Positions 45,176 through 54,364 of a DNA stretch of 64,000 nt are shown piece by piece (the stretch's first letter is position 1; each line of letters begins with the position of its first letter). This DNA is from Sphingobacterium haloxyli (GTDB taxonomy: Bacteria; Bacteroidota; Bacteroidia; Sphingobacteriales; Sphingobacteriaceae). The DNA lies in contig NZ_PVBQ01000011.1 in NCBI RefSeq assembly GCF_002980525.1, forward strand, positions 1 to 64,000. The letters are read 5' to 3'. Below the pieces are notes generated by a model that saw only the letters and a program-made list of their open reading frames with translations, was not told the DNA's origin and ran no database searches. The translations under genes were made by a program, and so were the position numbers.

Positions 45176-46606
45176 CTAGCTCAACTGGGAGACTCTAATC
45201 GTATTCGTTTTTCCTTTTTGGTGCAAAGGAGTAGATGCTGTGTTAATGACGATTTCTCCTGGAGAGACGAGATTAAGTTCTTTTAGTAAGCCGTTCACGT
45301 CTTGGATAGTGCCATCGGTACTTTCGAATTTACTGTACACAAATACTTTTACACCCCATAGTAAACTAAGTTGATTGATGAGGTTCTTGTTGCCTGTAAA
45401 GACATATATATGCGCATCGGGGCGATAGCTTGAAATTTCAAGTGCCGTATATCCGGAGGATGTCATAACAGCAAAAGCAGTTGCCTTGGTGTTCTTGGCA
45501 AGGTGTATAGAAGATCCGCAGATCGCGTCAGATATTTTTGTTTGTTCGGACAGAACGCTTTCTTTCGGACTGTAGTAGGGATAGGACGTTGCTTCCACTT
45601 GCGTAATGACTTTTGTCATCGTTTCGATAACAATTTCCGGAAACTCTCCGACTGAGGTTTCTCCACTTAGCATCACTGCATCAGCACCGTCTAGTACGGA
45701 GTTGGCAACGTCGTTGACTTCTGCACGCGTAGGACGAGGTGTGGTAATCATACTTTCCAGCATCTGCGTGGCGATAATTACAGGTTTAGAAAGATCACGA
45801 CATTTTTGTACGATCATTTTTTGTAAACCGGGAACTACCTCCATTGGCATCTCGACACCCAAGTCGCCACGTGCCACCATAATCGCATCAGTAGCTTCTA
45901 TAATGGCGTCGATATTATCAATGGCTTCTGGTTTCTCAATTTTAGCAATAACTAATGCATGGCTTCCTTTGGCCTTAATGATTTCCTTACATTGGTGGAT
46001 GTCTTCTGCCGAACGTACAAATGACATGGCAATCCAGTCTGCTCCGTTATCTAAAGCAAAGTTTAGGTTGTCCAGATCTTCTTCCGTAAGAGAGGGGATG
46101 GAAACTTTAGTATTGGGAAGATTGACACCTTTACGAGAAGTTAACACGCCCCCATGTACCACCTGACACCTTACTGTATCTAGATGGTTTGTACTAAGCA
46201 CCCTCAATTGGAGTTTTCCGTCATCCAATAGGATGATTTCGTTCTCCTTAACGTCATTTGGGAAATTTTCGTAAGTGATATATATACGCGTTTCGTCACC
46301 GATGAGCTCTTTGGTCGTAATTTCGACTTGCGAACCATTGATTAAAATGGCACCTCCCTCTTTCATTTTGCCGATGCGAATTTTAGGACCCTGAAGATCT
46401 GCCAAAATTCCGACGTTAAAAGGGTGTTCGTTGTTAATTTCTTGAATAGTTTTAATCACTTTGAGGTGGTCGTTTTGGCTGCCGTGGGAGAAATTAAGAC
46501 GACAGACATCCACACCTTTTGCAATCATGTTCGTCAATATTGTCTTATCTGACGAAGCCGGACCTAGCGTGGCAACAATTTTTGTCCTTTTTTGAATCTT
46601 GTTCAT
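45176..46606 (-). CDS. pyk: Pyruvate kinase
   Basis: The 476-residue enzyme converts phosphoenolpyruvate and ADP to pyruvate and ATP. Hallmarks are KIVATLGPASSDKTI at the start, RLNFSHGSQNDH, the active-site region ALVIAKIEKPEAIDNID, MVARGDLGVEMP and MLSGETSVGEFP. The C-terminal regulatory domain is present. It lies between the GLPGLI operon and the IPExxxVDY gene. Confidence 0.98.
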   Translation of the reverse strand: MNKIQKRTKIVATLGPASSDKTILTNMIAKGVDVCRLNFSHGSQNDHLKVIKTIQEINNEHPFNVGILADLQGPKIRIGKMKEGGAILINGSQVEITTKELIGDETRIYITYENFPNDVKENEIILLDDGKLQLRVLSTNHLDTVRCQVVHGGVLTSRKGVNLPNTKVSIPSLTEEDLDNLNFALDNGADWIAMSFVRSAEDIHQCKEIIKAKGSHALVIAKIEKPEAIDNIDAIIEATDAIMVARGDLGVEMPMEVVPGLQKMIVQKCRDLSKPVIIATQMLESMITTPRPTRAEVNDVANSVLDGADAVMLSGETSVGEFPEIVIETMTKVITQVEATSYPYYSPKESVLSEQTKISDAICGSSIHLAKNTKATAFAVMTSSGYTALEISSYRPDAHIYVFTGNKNLINQLSLLWGVKVFVYSKFESTDGTIQDVNGLLKELNLVSPGEIVINTASTPLHQKGKTNTIRVSQLS

Positions 46607-46734
46607 TTACAGTGTTTTATTTATGTGTATTTTATTCTTTAAGAAGTAAAACAGTATAGTGCAAAAATAGCAATCTGTTTAATAAGTTAGGTTTAAGAAA
46701 GTGTAAATTTTACACTGTATATTATTTTAAAACG

Positions 46735-47241
46735 CTAAAATATAAGATTTTCTTTGGATTTCAATGATGCGGGGTCTAACTTTTTAGCTAATATGACCTC
46801 GTTGATGTCCTTAATTTCTGTTAATAATGTGCGGAGATCGTCTCGATCTAGATAGTGTTTGATAATTAAAAAGTAGTCAAAATTTGGGAGTTCCGGAAGG
46901 AGAAAAATGCCCTCTAAACTGCGGTTGCTTATGATGTAGAATTCGAATTCAAAATTATTATCGCAATAACGAAAGATTGTAAAATAGTGTTTTAGCAACT
47001 TCTTTTGTTTGTTTTTTTCATACACGATATGGTAGTCCATCTCATCTCGCTCCTTTTCTTTTGCATATCCTTTGTGGTCTACATAGTCTTCTTTTCCGCG
47101 TTCGAACGCCAGGCCCGCATGTTTGTAAAGAAAATGACATAATCTGTAGTCGCGCAATGGTGAACTGATGCCAATCAATACGAAATCGAGCTCGATATCG
47201 AAATCGAGATCAAGTGTCAAATGTTTTTTTGTTGTACTCAC
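46735..47241 (-). CDS. IPExxxVDY family protein
   Basis: The 168-residue protein belongs to a Bacteroidota-specific family named for a motif that here reads LPELPNFDYFL (about 125-135), with changes at two positions. There is no signal peptide. It is found next to pyk, acpP, fabF and rnc, as here, so a link to fatty-acid or cell-envelope synthesis is plausible but not shown. Confidence 0.85.
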   Translation of the reverse strand: MSTTKKHLTLDLDFDIELDFVLIGISSPLRDYRLCHFLYKHAGLAFERGKEDYVDHKGYAKEKERDEMDYHIVYEKNKQKKLLKHYFTIFRYCDNNFEFEFYIISNRSLEGIFLLPELPNFDYFLIIKHYLDRDDLRTLLTEIKDINEVILAKKLDPASLKSKENLIF

Positions 47242-47439
47242 AGTTTTCGAAATTAGGAAAAAATAGCCTGTAAAGCATATTTCTGCCTATTTTTATCGTT
47301 AAAAATACGCGTTGGTTTCAAAGTTCTTGGTATAAACAAAAAAAAATGTTAATATTGGATACGCTCTTTATGGTAGCGGTTTTTAGACAGGTTAGGGAGT
47401 CGGGATGTTCTTCTTTCCCATCATCAAGTCAAAAAAGGG

Positions 47440-47470
47440 TTTGATATTTGGGGAAATTTATTTTTCTTTG
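47440..47470 (+). promoter_or_regulatory. Promoter of the acpP-fabF-rnc cluster
   Basis: TTTG at 47440-47443, a 19-nt spacer and TTTCTTTG at 47463-47470 match the Bacteroidota -33/-7 pattern with one mismatch. It lies 33 bases before the acpP start. Confidence 0.6.
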
Positions 47471-47503
47471 CACAGATTTATTAAACAATTAAATTATAAA
47501 ATC

Positions 47504-47743
47504 ATGTCAGATATCGCATCAAGAGTAAAAGCAATTATCGTTGAAAAGTTAGGTGTAGACGAAGCAGAAGTGACACCAGAGGCTTCATTCACGAATGATT
47601 TAGGTGCAGACTCACTTGACACAGTTGAGTTGATCATGGAGTTCGAAAAAGAATTTAACGTGGCTATTCCAGATGATCAAGCTGAAAACATCAGTACAGT
47701 AGGTCAAGCTATCTCTTATTTAGAAAAGAACGTTAATAACTAA
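47504..47743 (+). CDS. acpP: Acyl carrier protein
   Basis: The 79-residue acidic protein carries growing fatty acids on a phosphopantetheine arm attached to the serine of [14 protein letters not shown] chose the ATG at 47504 ([18 protein letters not shown]), since the longer frame from 47405 adds 33 residues that include the promoter region. fabF follows after 22 bases. Confidence 0.98.
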   Translation: MSDIASRVKAIIVEKLGVDEAEVTPEASFTNDLGADSLDTVELIMEFEKEFNVAIPDDQAENISTVGQAISYLEKNVNN

Positions 47744-47765
47744 TTTATTAGGCCAAACATATTTA

Positions 47766-49019
47766 ATGGAGCTTAAAAGAGTAGTTGTAACAGGGTTAGG
47801 TGCCCTTACACCTTTAGGAAACGATGTCTCAAGTTATTGGGACGGGTTGATTAATGGTGTGAGTGGCGCTGCTCCTATTACGCATTTCGATGCATCAAAA
47901 TTTAAGACCCAATTCGCTTGTGAAGTGAAGGGATTTGATCCACATAATCATATGGATCGTAAAGAGGCTCGCAAGGTCGATCCTTTCGTTCAGTATGCTA
48001 TCGCCTCTACAGATGAAGCTGTAAAGGATGCTGGATTAGAATTCGATAACTTAGACAGAAACCGGATAGGTGTTATTTGGGGTTCCGGTATCGGTGGTTT
48101 GACTACTTTTACAGAAGAAGTGGCAAACTTTTCCAAAGGTGATGGAACACCACGTTTCAATCCTTTCTTTATTCCAAAAATGCTTGTTGATATAGCGCCG
48201 GGACATATTTCTATGCGCCACGGTTTGAGAGGTCCTAATTTCTCAGCGGTTTCAGCCTGTGCTTCATCAACTAATGCGATGATAGACGCCTTTAACTACA
48301 TTCGTATGGGAATGGCGGATATTATCATTACCGGCGGTTCGGAGGCTACTATTAACGAGGCTGGGATAGGCGGATTCAATGCTATGCACGCATTATCCAC
48401 CCGAAATGACGATCCTAAAACGGCATCTCGTCCTTTTGATAAGGACCGTGATGGCTTTGTTTCTGGCGAGGGGTCGGGGGCAATCATCCTGGAAAGTCTG
48501 GAACATGCATTGGCGCGCGGAGCGAAAATATATGCGGAAGTTGCTGGTGGGGGAATGAGTGCCGACGCACATCATATTACAGCGTCACATCCTGACGGTC
48601 TTGGAGCAAAATTAGCAATGAGTAAAGCTATTGCTGATGCAAACTTGAACTATTCGGATATTGATTATATCAATGTTCACGGTACATCAACACCGGTTGG
48701 GGATATCAGTGAAACAAAGGCTATCATTGATTTATTTGGTGAACAAGCCTATAGATTGAATATAAGCTCTACGAAATCAATGACGGGGCACCTGTTGGGA
48801 GCAGCAGGAGCAATCGAAGCCATGGCTTCGATTCTGTCGGTCAAACATGATATTGTACCGCCTACTATCAATCATTTCACGGACGATCCAGCGATTGATA
48901 ATAATCTAAACTTTACTTTTAATAAGGCTCAGAAACGGGAGGTGAATGCTGCATTGAGTAATACATTCGGTTTCGGTGGTCATAATGCATCCATTATTGT
49001 AAAGAAATACCACTCTTAA
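47766..49019 (+). CDS. fabF: 3-oxoacyl-[acyl-carrier-protein] synthase II
   Basis: The 417-residue condensing enzyme elongates fatty acyl-ACP with malonyl-ACP. The catalytic cysteine is in VSACASSTNAMID (about 162-174), the two histidines are in NVHGTSTPVGD and MTGHLLGAAG, and NTFGFGGHNASI ends the fold. Length is typical. It sits in the acpP-fabF-rnc operon. Confidence 0.98.
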   Translation: MELKRVVVTGLGALTPLGNDVSSYWDGLINGVSGAAPITHFDASKFKTQFACEVKGFDPHNHMDRKEARKVDPFVQYAIASTDEAVKDAGLEFDNLDRNRIGVIWGSGIGGLTTFTEEVANFSKGDGTPRFNPFFIPKMLVDIAPGHISMRHGLRGPNFSAVSACASSTNAMIDAFNYIRMGMADIIITGGSEATINEAGIGGFNAMHALSTRNDDPKTASRPFDKDRDGFVSGEGSGAIILESLEHALARGAKIYAEVAGGGMSADAHHITASHPDGLGAKLAMSKAIADANLNYSDIDYINVHGTSTPVGDISETKAIIDLFGEQAYRLNISSTKSMTGHLLGAAGAIEAMASILSVKHDIVPPTINHFTDDPAIDNNLNFTFNKAQKREVNAALSNTFGFGGHNASIIVKKYHS

Positions 49020-49111
49020 TATTTGATATTAAGAAGAGGGGATTATTGAGATACAAATAATAGGTGGTTTCGAAGAGAAACTGCCTATTACTTATTTATA
49101 TCATAGACTTA

Positions 49112-49852
49112 ATGCCTTTCTTGAGGATATATTATTTATACTTTTCTCCGCATAAAGCTTACATTCGTAAACTGAAGAATATTCTTGGGTTTGTTCCGGG
49201 GAATATCAAGTTGTATCAAATGGCTTTTCGCCATAAGTCTGTTGCAACTACCATTAAGGACGGAGTAAAGAATAGTAATGAGAGGCTTGAGTTTTTGGGT
49301 GATGCCGTACTAGGTTCTGTCGTTGCCGAGCTGCTGTTCAAGTTGTATCCCTATAAAGGGGAAGGATTTCTGACGGAACTTCGGTCGAAAATTGTTAGTC
49401 GAGCCAATCTTAATCAACTATCCCAAAAGCTGGGCTTTAACGAACTGATAGAATACGATGCTCGCATGATCAGCTATCCCAACAAGCAGGGGTCTCTGCT
49501 TGGGGATGCTTTTGAAGCTGTTGTTGGCGCTGTATATGTGGACAAGGGATATGCATTCACTCGGGAGTTTCTGTTAACGAGGATTATCAAGCCCCATGTT
49601 GATATCCATATGTTGGAAATTACCGAAACTAATTTTAAGAGTCGCCTTATTGAGTGGTGTCAACATTTTGGCAAGGATATCCAGTTCGTACCCGTAGAGA
49701 ATCCGCCTGGAGAATCACCTAAGCTGTTTACAATGAAAGTTGTCGTTGACGGTGAGGTGCAGGGTATTGGAAAAGATTTTAATAAAAAAAGTGCGGAAAA
49801 ACTGGCCGCAGAAAAAGCTTGCGAAGAGTTGAAGGTGTTTGAGGTTATCTGA
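49112..49852 (+). CDS. rnc: Ribonuclease III
   Basis: The 246-residue endonuclease cuts double-stranded RNA, including rRNA precursors. The signature NERLEFLGDAVLGS (about 62-75) and the later GDAFEAVVGAVYVDKG carry the acidic metal ligands. A double-stranded-RNA-binding domain follows (about 170-245). I chose the ATG at 49112, which begins MPFLRIYYLYF; a GTG at 49064 is also in frame. The tail of the operon is followed by repeat copy C. Confidence 0.96.
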   Translation: MPFLRIYYLYFSPHKAYIRKLKNILGFVPGNIKLYQMAFRHKSVATTIKDGVKNSNERLEFLGDAVLGSVVAELLFKLYPYKGEGFLTELRSKIVSRANLNQLSQKLGFNELIEYDARMISYPNKQGSLLGDAFEAVVGAVYVDKGYAFTREFLLTRIIKPHVDIHMLEITETNFKSRLIEWCQHFGKDIQFVPVENPPGESPKLFTMKVVVDGEVQGIGKDFNKKSAEKLAAEKACEELKVFEVI

Positions 49853-49878
49853 AGTAGGATTTCATAGAGAATTAACTG

Positions 49879-50014
49879 CCCCTCCCTTTGCACCAAGATG
49901 CCGCCTCAGAAATTTTGATAACTGTAGAAATATCATTTTTGTACTATCCTATCCTATCAAAATTTATAAGCGGCGACTTTTTTTGCATACTTTTTTTGGG
50001 AGAAAAAAAGTATG
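49879..50014 (+). repeat. Dispersed structured repeat, copy C (between rnc and hisS)
   Basis: Outer stem GCCGC (49900-49904) with GCGGC (49970-49974), inner stem ATTTTGATA (49912-49920) with TATCAAAAT (49955-49963). The apex keeps ACTGTAGAAAT and GTACTATCC. A T-run and a perfect 12-bp A/T hairpin follow (CATACTTTTTTT 49986-49997 with AAAAAAAGTATG 50003-50014). The inner stem differs from copies A and B but still pairs. This copy is oriented with its T-run side toward the start of hisS, whereas copies A and B point to the 3' ends of their genes. Confidence 0.85.
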
Positions 50015-50038
50015 AGTCGGTTTTATTACCTTTGCCCT

Positions 50039-51472
50039 ATGGCAAATATCAAACCTTCACTGGCTAAAGGTACGCGCGATTTCTCTCCTCAGGAGATGGA
50101 AAAGCGAAATTATATATTCAATACCTTAAGAACTGTCTTTAAGAAATTTGGTTATAACGAGATTCAAACTCCATCTTTTGAAAACTTATCTACTTTAACC
50201 GGAAAATATGGAGAAGAGGGAGACAAATTAATTTTTAAAATACTCAATTCGGGCGATTACCTGGTTAAAGCGCCAGAGGAGTTATTGGACGAAAAATCAT
50301 CCAATAAGTTAATTCCTCATATTTCGGAAAAGGCACTTCGTTACGATTTGACCGTGCCTTTCGCTCGATATGTTGTTATGCACCAACATGAGATTGCATT
50401 GCCTTTTAAACGCTTTCAGATACAACCCGTGTGGCGTGCAGACAGGCCGCAACGTGGACGATATAGGGAGTTTTACCAATGTGATGTCGACGTAGTCGGT
50501 TCTTCGTCATTGCTTAACGAGGCCGAATTTGTATTGGTTTACCGAGAGGCTTTGGCTGCTCTAGGGTTGAAAGATTTTACGATAAAGATTAATAATCGTA
50601 AGATTTTATCGGGCATCGCGGAGGTGATAGGAAAACCTGAGCTGATCGTTGATATGACTGTCGCTATCGACAAACTAGATAAAATTGGCCTGGATGGTGT
50701 AAACCGCGAGCTGTTGGTACGTGGGTTTACAGAGGCAGATCTCGATTTGTTGAAGCCCATCATTCTGCTTGACGGTACCAATGATGAAAAACTCATGTCT
50801 CTAAAAGAGGTGTTGTCTGCTTCTTCTATTGGACTAGAAGGTGTCACGGAAATAGAGGAGGTCTTTCGTTATTTGAAGGATTTCGGAGCAGAACGATTGT
50901 TGGATAATAATACTATAGAAGTCGATATTACCCTTGCACGTGGGTTGAACTACTACACGGGTTGTATTTTTGAAGTAAAGACAAACGAGGCTTCAATGGG
51001 GAGTATTGGAGGTGGAGGTCGTTACGACGACTTGACTGGAATGTTCGGATTAAAGGGTCTTACGGGCGTAGGTATCTCATTTGGCGCTGACCGCATTTAC
51101 GATGTGCTGGACGAGTTGGAACTTTTTCCGGCTTCCTCTGTTTCCTCAACGCAAGTACTTATTGCGAACTTTGGCGAAGAAACGCATGCGCACACACTTC
51201 CTTTATTATTCAATCTAAGGGAAGCCGGAGTGGCCGCTGAGCTTTATCCTGCTCCGGCGAAGTTGAAGAAACAAATGGGATACGCGGATGGTAAACAGAT
51301 TCCTTATGTGTTGCTGGTGGGAGAGGAGGAGATGGCATCTGGTTCGTATTCGTTGAGGGATATGTCATCTGGTGAGCAACAAAAAATTTCAGGGGAAGAG
51401 TTGATTGCTTTTTTGACAAAAAACACCATTTCCTGCGGAAATATTGTCCGAAATATCGTTATAAATGATTAG
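50039..51472 (+). CDS. hisS: Histidine-tRNA ligase
   Basis: The 477-residue class II synthetase charges tRNA-His. Motif 2 is in [19 protein letters not shown] (about 131-149), and the histidine-binding region has ARGLNYYTG. Motif 3 is in [15 protein letters not shown]. The ATG at 50039 gives [15 protein letters not shown], the conserved start; a TACCTTTG -7-like box at 50027-50034 implies a very short leader. An ATG at 50012, inside the repeat hairpin, is also in frame but unlikely. Confidence 0.96.
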   Translation: MANIKPSLAKGTRDFSPQEMEKRNYIFNTLRTVFKKFGYNEIQTPSFENLSTLTGKYGEEGDKLIFKILNSGDYLVKAPEELLDEKSSNKLIPHISEKALRYDLTVPFARYVVMHQHEIALPFKRFQIQPVWRADRPQRGRYREFYQCDVDVVGSSSLLNEAEFVLVYREALAALGLKDFTIKINNRKILSGIAEVIGKPELIVDMTVAIDKLDKIGLDGVNRELLVRGFTEADLDLLKPIILLDGTNDEKLMSLKEVLSASSIGLEGVTEIEEVFRYLKDFGAERLLDNNTIEVDITLARGLNYYTGCIFEVKTNEASMGSIGGGGRYDDLTGMFGLKGLTGVGISFGADRIYDVLDELELFPASSVSSTQVLIANFGEETHAHTLPLLFNLREAGVAAELYPAPAKLKKQMGYADGKQIPYVLLVGEEEMASGSYSLRDMSSGEQQKISGEELIAFLTKNTISCGNIVRNIVIND

Positions 51473-51511
51473 ATTTGTAGTCGGATTAGTTAAGAAATTC
51501 AATACTTCAAA

Positions 51512-52507
51512 ATGAGTTCAACACCTATAACAAAAGAAACATACTTAGAATGGTATAAGTCCATGTTACTTATGCGTAAATTCGAGGAGAAAGCGGGTCA
51601 ATTATACGGTCAGCAAAAAATTCGCGGATTTTGTCACCTTTATATTGGTCAGGAAGCGGTTATGGCAGGCACTATTTCTGCTACTAGACCCGAGGATTCC
51701 GTCATAACATCTTATCGTGATCATGCGCATGCTTTGGCAAAAGGGATGTCTGCTAAGGAATGTATGGCAGAACTTTTCGGAAAAGTGACAGGTTGCTCTA
51801 AAGGTAAGGGTGGCTCTATGCACTTTTTCTCGAAAGAACATAAAATGATGGGTGGTCACGGAATCGTTGGTGGACAGATTCCATTGGGAGCAGGTATTGC
51901 TTTTGCGGAACAGTATTTGGGCAATGATAATGTCAATGTATGTTTCATGGGTGATGGCGCCGTTCGTCAGGGAGCTTTAAATGAGGCTTTTAACATGGCG
52001 ATGTTGTGGAAATTGCCGGTTATCTTTGTTTGTGAGAACAACGGGTATGCTATGGGTACCTCCGTACAGCGTACCACGAACATGATGGATATCTATAAAA
52101 TGGGGCATGCATTTGATATGCCGAGTGCGCCTGTAGACGGAATGGATCCGGTAGCTGTACACAATGCTATGGATGAGGCTGTCCAACGTGCTCGTGCGGG
52201 TGAAGGCCCAACTTTCTTAGAAATCCGTACTTACCGCTATAAAGGGCATTCTATGTCAGATCCTGCCAAATACCGTACAAAAGACGAATTGGAGGAATAT
52301 AAAGGGAAAGATCCTTTAATTACCACTAAAGCTGCTATTATGGAAAATAAATATGCAGATGAGGCGTGGTTTAAAGAGGTAGAAGCTGAAGTGAAAAAGG
52401 TGATCGATGAGGCTGTGAAGTTCGCAGAAGAGTCTCCTTATCCAGATCCTTCAGCCATCTATGAAGATGTGTATGTACAAGAGGACTATCCTTTCATAAA
52501 GGAATGA
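51512..52507 (+). CDS. pdhA: Pyruvate dehydrogenase E1 component, alpha subunit
   Basis: The 331-residue protein is the thiamine-diphosphate-binding part of the pyruvate dehydrogenase complex. The TPP motif runs GDGAVRQGALNEAFNMA...NN (about 149-178), and RTYRYKGHSMSDPAKYR is the E1-alpha phosphorylation-loop region. The beta subunit gene is not adjacent; pdhC follows after 44 bases, an arrangement that Bacteroidota share. Confidence 0.96.
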   Translation: MSSTPITKETYLEWYKSMLLMRKFEEKAGQLYGQQKIRGFCHLYIGQEAVMAGTISATRPEDSVITSYRDHAHALAKGMSAKECMAELFGKVTGCSKGKGGSMHFFSKEHKMMGGHGIVGGQIPLGAGIAFAEQYLGNDNVNVCFMGDGAVRQGALNEAFNMAMLWKLPVIFVCENNGYAMGTSVQRTTNMMDIYKMGHAFDMPSAPVDGMDPVAVHNAMDEAVQRARAGEGPTFLEIRTYRYKGHSMSDPAKYRTKDELEEYKGKDPLITTKAAIMENKYADEAWFKEVEAEVKKVIDEAVKFAEESPYPDPSAIYEDVYVQEDYPFIKE

Positions 52508-52551
52508 TTTAGCGAATTACTTTAACTTAAAGATATAATCTACTATACAAT

Positions 52552-54201
52552 ATGGCTGAAGTAGTAAAAATGCCGAAAATGAGCGACACCATGACCGAAG
52601 GTGTAATCGCAAAATGGCACAAAAAAGTCGGTGATAAGGTAAACTCAGGCGACCTGATTGCCGAAGTTGAAACAGATAAGGCAACAATGGATTTTGAATC
52701 TTATCAAGAGGGTACATTGTTGTACATAGGCCCAAAAGAAGGCGAGGCGGTAGCAGTTGATGCCGTAATTGCCGTTCTGGGAGAAGAGGGAGAGGATTAT
52801 AAAGCCTTATTAGAAGACGGTAGTTCTGCCTCTAAAGAAGAAGAGAACAAAGACGAGATATCCCCTAATACAGAAGAGCCCGCTTCGGATGATGCAGAGG
52901 AAGATTCACCTTCCGTTTCTGCGGAAGACCTAGATTGCACCGTTATTACGATGCCGCTGTTAAGTGATACGATGACAGAAGGGGTAATCGCACAATGGAA
53001 TTTTAAAGTAGGGGATGCTATCAAGTCTGACGATGCTATTGCAGATGTGGAAACAGACAAGGCGACTATGGAAGTTACTGCCTATGCAGAAGGGACATTG
53101 TTATACATCGGAGTAGAAGCGGGGCAAGCAGCGAAAGTGAATGATATTATCGCTATCGTTGGTCCAGAGGGCACGGATGTGACACCGTTACTTAAGCAAC
53201 AGTCCAGCTCTTCTGATAAAGTTGCTAAATCGGAAGACCCTAAGCAGGAAAACAAGGAAACAAAAGAAAAAGCATCTGTGTCGACGGAGGCTGCTTCCAG
53301 TGCGTCGGATGATTCTCGTGTCAAAGCTTCTCCTTTAGCTCGCAAGATAGCAAAGGAAAAAGGTATCAATTTAAACGATGTAAAAGGGTCTGCTGAGGGG
53401 GGACGGATTGTGAAGAAAGATGTCGAGAGCTTTGTGCCTAAAGTAAAAGAACAGCCTTCGGCACCAGCTTCTGCAGCAACAGAGATCAAAACGATATCTT
53501 TGCCACAATATATTGGTGAAGAAAAATATACAGAGCAAAAAGTATCGCAAATGCGCAAAACCATTGCTCGACGATTATCAGAATCCCTATTCACAGCTCC
53601 GCATTTCTATTTGACTATTTCCGTGGATATGGATAATGCTATTGAAGCTCGTGGTCAAATTAATACGGTAGCGCCGGTGAAGGTATCCTTCAACGATCTC
53701 GTTATTAAAGCGGTCGCCGTAGCATTAAAACAACATCCGGCTGTAAACTCTTCTTGGCAGGGAGATACCATCCGTTTTAATGAACACGTAAACGTTGGCG
53801 TAGCAATGGCTGTAGAAGATGGCCTATTGGTGCCAGTTGTGCGCTTTGCTGATGGTAAATCGTTATCTCATATATCTGCAGAAGTGAAAGAATATGGTCA
53901 GAAAGCGAAAGCTAAGAAATTGCAACCGTCAGATTGGGAAGGTTCAACGTTCACCGTGTCCAATTTAGGTATGTTTGGAATTGACGAATTCACGTCCATT
54001 ATCAATTCGCCTGATGGTGCTATCTTGTCTGTAGGGGCTATTCAACAGGTTCCAGTAGTCAAAGATGGTGCTGTCGTACCGGGTAACATCATGAAGCTAA
54101 CTTTAGGTTGTGACCACCGGGTGGTTGACGGTGCTACGGGAGCAGCATTTCTACAAACATTGAAAGGACTATTGGAAGCGCCAATCAGGCTTTTAGCATA
54201 A
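52552..54201 (+). CDS. pdhC: Dihydrolipoamide acetyltransferase (E2) of the pyruvate dehydrogenase complex
   Basis: The 549-residue E2 has two lipoyl domains, with lipoylated lysines in VETDKATMDFE (about 40) and VETDKATMEVT (about 168), then acidic and Ala/Ser/Lys-rich linkers, a subunit-binding domain (KASPLARKIAKEKGINL, about 260) and the catalytic domain with DHRVVDGATGAAFL (about 524). It transfers acetyl groups to CoA. A terminator follows directly. Confidence 0.96.
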   Translation: MAEVVKMPKMSDTMTEGVIAKWHKKVGDKVNSGDLIAEVETDKATMDFESYQEGTLLYIGPKEGEAVAVDAVIAVLGEEGEDYKALLEDGSSASKEEENKDEISPNTEEPASDDAEEDSPSVSAEDLDCTVITMPLLSDTMTEGVIAQWNFKVGDAIKSDDAIADVETDKATMEVTAYAEGTLLYIGVEAGQAAKVNDIIAIVGPEGTDVTPLLKQQSSSSDKVAKSEDPKQENKETKEKASVSTEAASSASDDSRVKASPLARKIAKEKGINLNDVKGSAEGGRIVKKDVESFVPKVKEQPSAPASAATEIKTISLPQYIGEEKYTEQKVSQMRKTIARRLSESLFTAPHFYLTISVDMDNAIEARGQINTVAPVKVSFNDLVIKAVAVALKQHPAVNSSWQGDTIRFNEHVNVGVAMAVEDGLLVPVVRFADGKSLSHISAEVKEYGQKAKAKKLQPSDWEGSTFTVSNLGMFGIDEFTSIINSPDGAILSVGAIQQVPVVKDGAVVPGNIMKLTLGCDHRVVDGATGAAFLQTLKGLLEAPIRLLA

Positions 54202-54227
54202 ATCGCAGGCATTTTCATAATAGAATA

Positions 54228-54259
54228 AAAAAGGACATCCATAGACAGATGTCCTTTTT
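54228..54259 (+). terminator. Rho-independent terminator after pdhC
   Basis: AAAAAGGACATC (54228-54239) pairs with GATGTCCTTTTT (54248-54259), with an 8-nt loop and T tail. Confidence 0.92.
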
Positions 54260-54364
54260 GTATAAATGATAGAGAATAATCCTTGATTTTTCTCTTAATA
54301 AATATTAATTTGGAACGGTAGCATGTATTTGATTTAAACCGTAATATATTTGAGAGGCAGTTCA

